DNA from: Methanobacterium sp.
GTDB lineage: Archaea; Methanobacteriota; Methanobacteria; Methanobacteriales; Methanobacteriaceae
Direction of reading: 5' to 3'
NCBI GenBank assembly: GCA_015661405.1
Contig: JACWMK010000087.1
Span: 1-8,530, forward strand
DNA length: 8,530 nt
Shown piece by piece: positions 5,542 to 8,530 of the stretch. Position numbers and translations under genes: made by a program. Position 1 is the first letter of the stretch. Every line of letters starts with the position of its first letter. A model generated the notes under the pieces. That model saw only the letters and a list, made by a program, of their open reading frames with translations, was not told the DNA's origin and made no database searches.

Positions 5542-7566
5542 TTATAAATTTTTATATCTCTTAAAGATTCCACTATCTTTAGCATGTTTTATTGAATCAT
5601 ATAAACTAGTAATATCCGATATAATCCATTTTAAGTACTCAAAAACTATTTTTGTATCCATATCACTTGAACCAATTGTATCCTCAATTTGGGTTGATAT
5701 AAAATCTGAATAAGATACAGGTTGTGGATCAGTATCATTTTCCACTGAGTTTTTTAAATCAGTTAGAATATGTTCCATTTTAGTAGTGGTAGATTCCCAG
5801 ATGGGATGAGTCTCTGTTGTAGTATTTACTCTTTTAACTGAGGTTGATAGATCTCGTGAAAGCCGATCACTTGCCTCGGCGAGTGAATTTAAAACTTTGA
5901 TATCATCTCCAGCATCATCATAAGAGTTAACGACTTTACTGATACCTGCTTCAAGATTATTGTGACTAAGTATCATTTCCTGTAGAGCTAAAGATGTTTT
6001 CTTTTTGTTTTCCAGTGTAGGTTTGGTTGCAAATCGAATGTAATCAATATTTGATTCAAATCTTTTAATAACCTGTTGTGGTAGGTTCACTTGTAATTTG
6101 CTTGGTAAAATTACGTATCCCACTATAAAAGCAATGACGGATCCAATTATAATATCACTAATACGTGCTAATCCTGTAGCAAGTATGTCTCCTGAAGGTT
6201 GAAGGAATATTATTAGCATAGTTAATGCGACTATAAAATAAAGATAACTTAAACGGAAATAGGCTGTTATTATAGCTAACAATAAAAGGATGAATCCATA
6301 AAGGATTACTTGAAGGCCTAGGCTGAATAAAATTCCGCTGATAATTATGGCTAGGATTACACCTATAGTGGTTGCCACTATTCTGATGATCATTTTGTTA
6401 AAAGTACTGGTTATATCTGGTTGGAGAACTACCAAAATTGATATGGTAATCCAGTAAAAATTATGAGAAGTATTCACTAGGGTTAAAATAAAAGCTAATC
6501 CCACAGCAAAGGAAAGTCTGATCGCGTGACGAATATACATATTATGCAAGTTAAAATTAGCTCTCAATTTTTCTTTGGATGTTATTTCTGATGATTCTAA
6601 TAATGGTGGAATATCTAATACTAAATTTCCTTGAAGAACTTTTTTGGCCTTTTCAAATACATCTTGAAACTTTTTCATGTTTGCAAGAATAATTGGAGTT
6701 TTTTCATCTAAATCTTTAACAGCTTCCATTCTATTGATATTTTTATTTAAAATAGTTAAATCTAGATTAGGGTTTTTATTATCTGTTAATATATCACCAA
6801 CAACTTCTGCACTGAGTTTGTTACTTTCCTTATAGAATTCCTTAAAAATTTCTTTGGCTTCTCCTATCAGATTTGGTTCAAGGGTCCTACTTAATTGTCT
6901 ACTTGTAAGTAAAATCCTACTTAATTCAGCAATACTTCTAATTTTAGGAGTTGGATGACTTTTTTCTAATAATGCTTTGGCTTGTATTAAATTATTTGTA
7001 TTTACATTAGGCATAAAGCCGCTAGCCGCTAACTTAAGTGTGGTTTTATCTTGTCGTAATAATTTAGGTATTAACAGAATCAATGCAGCGATTAAAGCAC
7101 CTAAAAATGCCCAAAAACCCCATTGGAAAGCTGTAGAGTTAGTGTTCACTATCGCTAATATTGCAATAATATAAACAACCAGTCCAATATAACCTAATGT
7201 TCCCGTTGTTTTTCCTAAGATATTTAAACTAGAAGTTAAGAAAACCCATATTAATAGAAATACGAGAGCTATCACATCATTTACAAGACCTATAGCAGCA
7301 GCAAAAAAAGCTATACCAATAATAATAGCAGTTATAATATTAATACGAGTTAATAATTTAACAGGAAGATTTAAAATTACAATCTGACTAATAAGTACTC
7401 CACTTAATATAAATGCAACAGTCAAGTTTCCTAACTTAAGCAACTGAGATATAATTAAAACTACTATTAATGCTATAAACATATTAAGTGCAGCATTCCA
7501 ATTTGGTTTAATATTATTGGGAAATAATATTCTATAAATATAATCTCTACGACCTATTTTCTGCAA
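5542..7566 (-). CDS. FUSC-family integral membrane protein (putative exporter, YccS/aromatic-acid-exporter-like)
   Basis: The 674-residue protein has the family layout. A first membrane bundle (about 26-168, several helices) is followed by a soluble, mostly helical domain (about 170-340). A second membrane bundle (about 347-488) and a C-terminal cytosolic helical domain (490-674) complete it. The second bundle carries the FUSC signature: basic residue in RHAIRLSFAV, then FYWITISILVVLQPDITSTF, then MIIRIVATTIGVILA, and near its end ARISDIIIGSVIAFIVGYVILP. Family members have been linked to export of aromatic acids or to envelope stress; the archaeal substrate is unknown. The start taken is a TTG at 7566-7564, preceded at five bases by GGGGGGGGAG. 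No in-frame ATG precedes it; the ATG at 7583 is in another frame unless the G run is one base longer. The potassium channel follows 54 bases downstream on the same strand. Confidence 0.87.
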   Translation of the reverse strand: MQKIGRRDYIYRILFPNNIKPNWNAALNMFIALIVVLIISQLLKLGNLTVAFILSGVLISQIVILNLPVKLLTRINIITAIIIGIAFFAAAIGLVNDVIALVFLLIWVFLTSSLNILGKTTGTLGYIGLVVYIIAILAIVNTNSTAFQWGFWAFLGALIAALILLIPKLLRQDKTTLKLAASGFMPNVNTNNLIQAKALLEKSHPTPKIRSIAELSRILLTSRQLSRTLEPNLIGEAKEIFKEFYKESNKLSAEVVGDILTDNKNPNLDLTILNKNINRMEAVKDLDEKTPIILANMKKFQDVFEKAKKVLQGNLVLDIPPLLESSEITSKEKLRANFNLHNMYIRHAIRLSFAVGLAFILTLVNTSHNFYWITISILVVLQPDITSTFNKMIIRIVATTIGVILAIIISGILFSLGLQVILYGFILLLLAIITAYFRLSYLYFIVALTMLIIFLQPSGDILATGLARISDIIIGSVIAFIVGYVILPSKLQVNLPQQVIKRFESNIDYIRFATKPTLENKKKTSLALQEMILSHNNLEAGISKVVNSYDDAGDDIKVLNSLAEASDRLSRDLSTSVKRVNTTTETHPIWESTTTKMEHILTDLKNSVENDTDPQPVSYSDFISTQIEDTIGSSDMDTKIVFEYLKWIISDITSLYDSIKHAKDSGIFKRYKNL

Positions 7567-7571
7567 ATTAT

Positions 7572-7581
7572 CTCCCCCCCC
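7572..7581 (-). promoter_or_regulatory. Ribosome-binding site of the FUSC gene within an eight-G run
   Basis: The minus strand reads G8 then AG, five bases before the TTG start. GGGAG pairs well with the end of archaeal 16S rRNA, which supports the TTG start. A TATA-like CTATATTTA at 7617-7609 is correctly spaced for a short leader. A G8 run is exceptional in such AT-rich DNA and is prone to length change or misreading. Confidence 0.65.
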
Positions 7582-7651
7582 ATTTACATAAATATAACTG
7601 TATTTTCTAAATATAGATTCATAAAGTACAAAATTTTTAAATAATTACTTT

Positions 7652-7777
7652 TCACTCAAACTCTAATAAAAAAAAATAAGACTTATTTATTAATAGAAAA
7701 AATTCATTATCATAATCAATATCACTTCTTGAAGATACAGTGACATTTTTCACTTCATCTGAATCCTTTTTCAACAT
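7652..7777 (-). CDS. Doubtful small hypothetical protein, 41 residues
   Basis: An ATG at 7777-7775 opens a frame MLKKDSDEVKNVTVSSRSDI continuing DYDNEFFLLINKSYFFLLEF and ending at TGA (7654-7652). The first half is charged and serine-rich, the second hydrophobic and aromatic. A weak GAGA lies about eight bases upstream. I do not recognise it. The composition is more protein-like than a random AT-rich frame, but it overlaps no known motif and lies in the upstream region of the FUSC gene, so it may equally be a relic or chance. Confidence 0.2.
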   Translation of the reverse strand: MLKKDSDEVKNVTVSSRSDIDYDNEFFLLINKSYFFLLEFE

Positions 7778-7977
7778 GAAATATCTCAGAATTTATTTTA
7801 AAAGAATATTATAACATTACTTTATATGATGTTAATAGCTAAAAAATATTATGCAAATTATCAGTATAATAGAAAAAAAAATAATACTAATTTTTTGGGT
7901 AACAGTCAAAAAAAACAATTTAAATTACTAAAAAATTCAAAATAACACTTAAAAGAAAATTCTGAAATCATTATTAC

Positions 7978-8163
7978 ACGAATCTTAACAACCTTAATTG
8001 CTTTGAGTTTATCTCTGACACAATCTCATATAAAGTCAGAGACACTAAGATACACACCAGCTTCAATTAAAGACTCTAGCTCCACAATTTCCCTAGGAGT
8101 GACTTTAGTTCCAACAGCCCTAGGCTGTAATTGATCATCAGGTTTAGTTATACCGTCATAGAT
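7978..8163 (-). pseudogene. Decayed archaeal ribbon-helix-helix (CopG/Arc-like) protein with an in-frame stop
   Basis: The frame reads YDGITKPDDQLQPRAVGTKV, TPREIVELESLIEAGVYLSV and SDFI, then a TGA stop (8028-8026), then DCVRDKLKAIKVVKIR in the same frame (8025-7978). Without the stop this is a typical archaeal ribbon-helix-helix regulator. It would have a basic beta strand (RAVGTKVTP), helix A (EIVELESLIEAG), the conserved turn YLSVSDFI, and helix B (DCVRDKLKAI). At the stop the family normally has arginine, as in SDFIRDAVREKL, so one CGA-to-TGA change explains it. The start is lost too: the codon before Tyr is ATC where ATG would be expected, and a TAA lies two codons further up. After KIR the frame runs into low-complexity sequence. 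Such proteins bind DNA as dimers; none can be made here. Recognition is good; function is gone unless the stop is a sequencing error. Confidence 0.75.
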
Positions 8164-8356
8164 ATTTTATATATAGTTAACTATAATGAAATATTCCAAT
8201 TAAATTACAACCCCACTAGAATTTTGTAGTTCGAAAACTAGTTTTTTTTTTAACTTATAATATTATGAATCCGCCTAACAGGAAAATTACATTAGTTCAC
8301 CTATAAAAAAAACTGTTCAGTCAAAAACCCTTCCATCCCTTTTTTTTTAAATGACA

Positions 8357-8380
8357 GTATTTTACTGAATAATAAAATAC
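8357..8380. repeat. Small perfect hairpin, 8-bp stem and 8-base loop
   Basis: GTATTTTA (8357-8364) and TAAAATAC (8373-8380) are perfect complements around CTGAATAA. The hairpin overlaps the stop of the coding remnant at 8362-8528. No T run follows it on either strand in the right place, so an intrinsic terminator is not supported. Confidence 0.35.
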
Positions 8381-8528
8381 AGTCTTCCACAGGACTTCAC
8401 ACCATCATGATTCATCATCCCTTCCATGTATCCACTTCCAAATCCATTAACATCTCTTCTGTTCCAATTTTATTCGTGAATATTAACTCAATGTTCTCCT
8501 TTTTAAGATGATCCGAGTATTTAATCAT
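8362..8528 (-). pseudogene. Unidentified coding remnant at the right edge, split over two frames
   Basis: From an ATG at 8528-8526 one frame reads MIKYSDHLKKENIELIFTNK, then IGTEEMLMDLEVDTWKG and a stop (8417-8415). From about 8460 a second frame reads RDVNGFGSGYMEGMMNHDGV, then KSCGRLYFIIQ, ending at TAA (8364-8362). The first half of frame one and all of the second look like natural protein, so an indel near 8460 probably joined them as ...NKIGTEERDVNGFGSGYMEG.... Alternatively frame one is a real 37-residue peptide. I cannot name the family; the gene may also start beyond the window. Confidence 0.35.
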
Positions 8529-8530
8529 TA

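Larger units (their letters stand above)
7567..8530. other. Gene-poor AT-rich region with decayed coding remnants
   Basis: These roughly 960 bases hold no intact gene that I trust. They contain the FUSC promoter, a doubtful 41-codon minus-strand frame (7652-7777), a ribbon-helix-helix relic (7978-8163), T runs on the plus strand at 8242-8251 and 8340-8348, a small perfect hairpin (8357-8380), and a coding remnant reaching the right edge (8362-8528). I see no tRNA, CRISPR repeat or insertion-sequence end. Confidence 0.55.

Noticed and set aside
5486..5713. Plus-strand open frame of 75 codons
   Set aside because: It lies antisense to the 3' end of the FUSC gene and the gap after it, has no ribosome-binding site, and its sequence is the reverse reading of coding DNA.
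6977..7174. Plus-strand open frame of 65 codons
   Set aside because: It is fully antisense inside the FUSC gene, without a ribosome-binding site or a recognisable motif.
5524..7835. Identical 15-mer TTTATATGATGTTAA at 5524-5538 and 7821-7835
   Set aside because: In DNA this AT-rich a shared 15-mer in 8.5 kb is near what chance gives, and there is no further shared flank or third copy.
8026..8028. In-frame TGA read as selenocysteine or as a reassigned codon
   Set aside because: The family has arginine here, the start codon also seems lost, the intact genes have no internal TGA, and no selenocysteine element is visible.
8012..8042. Inverted repeat TCTCTGAC ... GTCAGAGA with a 15-base spacer
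   Set aside because: It falls inside the ribbon-helix-helix relic, where the codons for SD and VRD produce it; no promoter is next to it, so an operator is not supported.
8234..8245. 12-bp palindrome AAAACTAGTTTT before a T run
   Set aside because: Too short and AT-rich to stand out, and no gene in the right direction for a terminator or an operator.

Overview
The window is very AT-rich DNA that most resembles a mesophilic methanogenic archaeon of the Methanobacteriales, probably Methanobacterium-like. This rests on the look of the proteins (a soluble multi-PAS histidine kinase, a small winged-helix protein, a decayed archaeal ribbon-helix-helix protein), on long oligo-T runs that look like archaeal terminators, and on short GGAG ribosome-binding sites. 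It is a judgement from the sequence, not a database result.

Layout from left to right. Positions 1-392 (minus) hold the N-terminal part of a DedA/VTT-family membrane protein cut by the window edge. Positions 393-1305 have no intact gene but carry two apparent gene relics: a plus-strand piece near 599-727 and a minus-strand piece at 873-1093. Positions 1306-1563 (plus) encode an 85-residue winged-helix protein, the only plus-strand gene. Positions 1564-1926 hold a small minus-strand cysteine-motif reading frame that looks truncated. Positions 1927-4382 (minus) are a cytosolic histidine kinase with four PAS domains, broken at two places. One break is an exact 19-bp tandem duplication. Positions 4681-5487 (minus) encode a six-helix potassium channel, and 5542-7566 (minus) a FUSC-family membrane protein. 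These two lie 54 bases apart and may be co-transcribed. Positions 7567-8530 have no intact gene but contain a ribbon-helix-helix relic with an in-frame stop, a doubtful 41-codon frame, and a frame-switched coding remnant at the right edge.

The intact genes suggest envelope functions (DedA-like membrane protein, K+ channel, FUSC protein) with one small regulator. I see no multi-gene pathway and no convincing new defence or mobile system. The striking theme is gene decay: a histidine kinase and several small genes are recognisable but broken within 8.5 kb. The kinase duplication is the most testable signal, because losing one copy would restore the frame at that site exactly. The same breaks could also come from assembly or base-calling errors, and read-level data would decide this.
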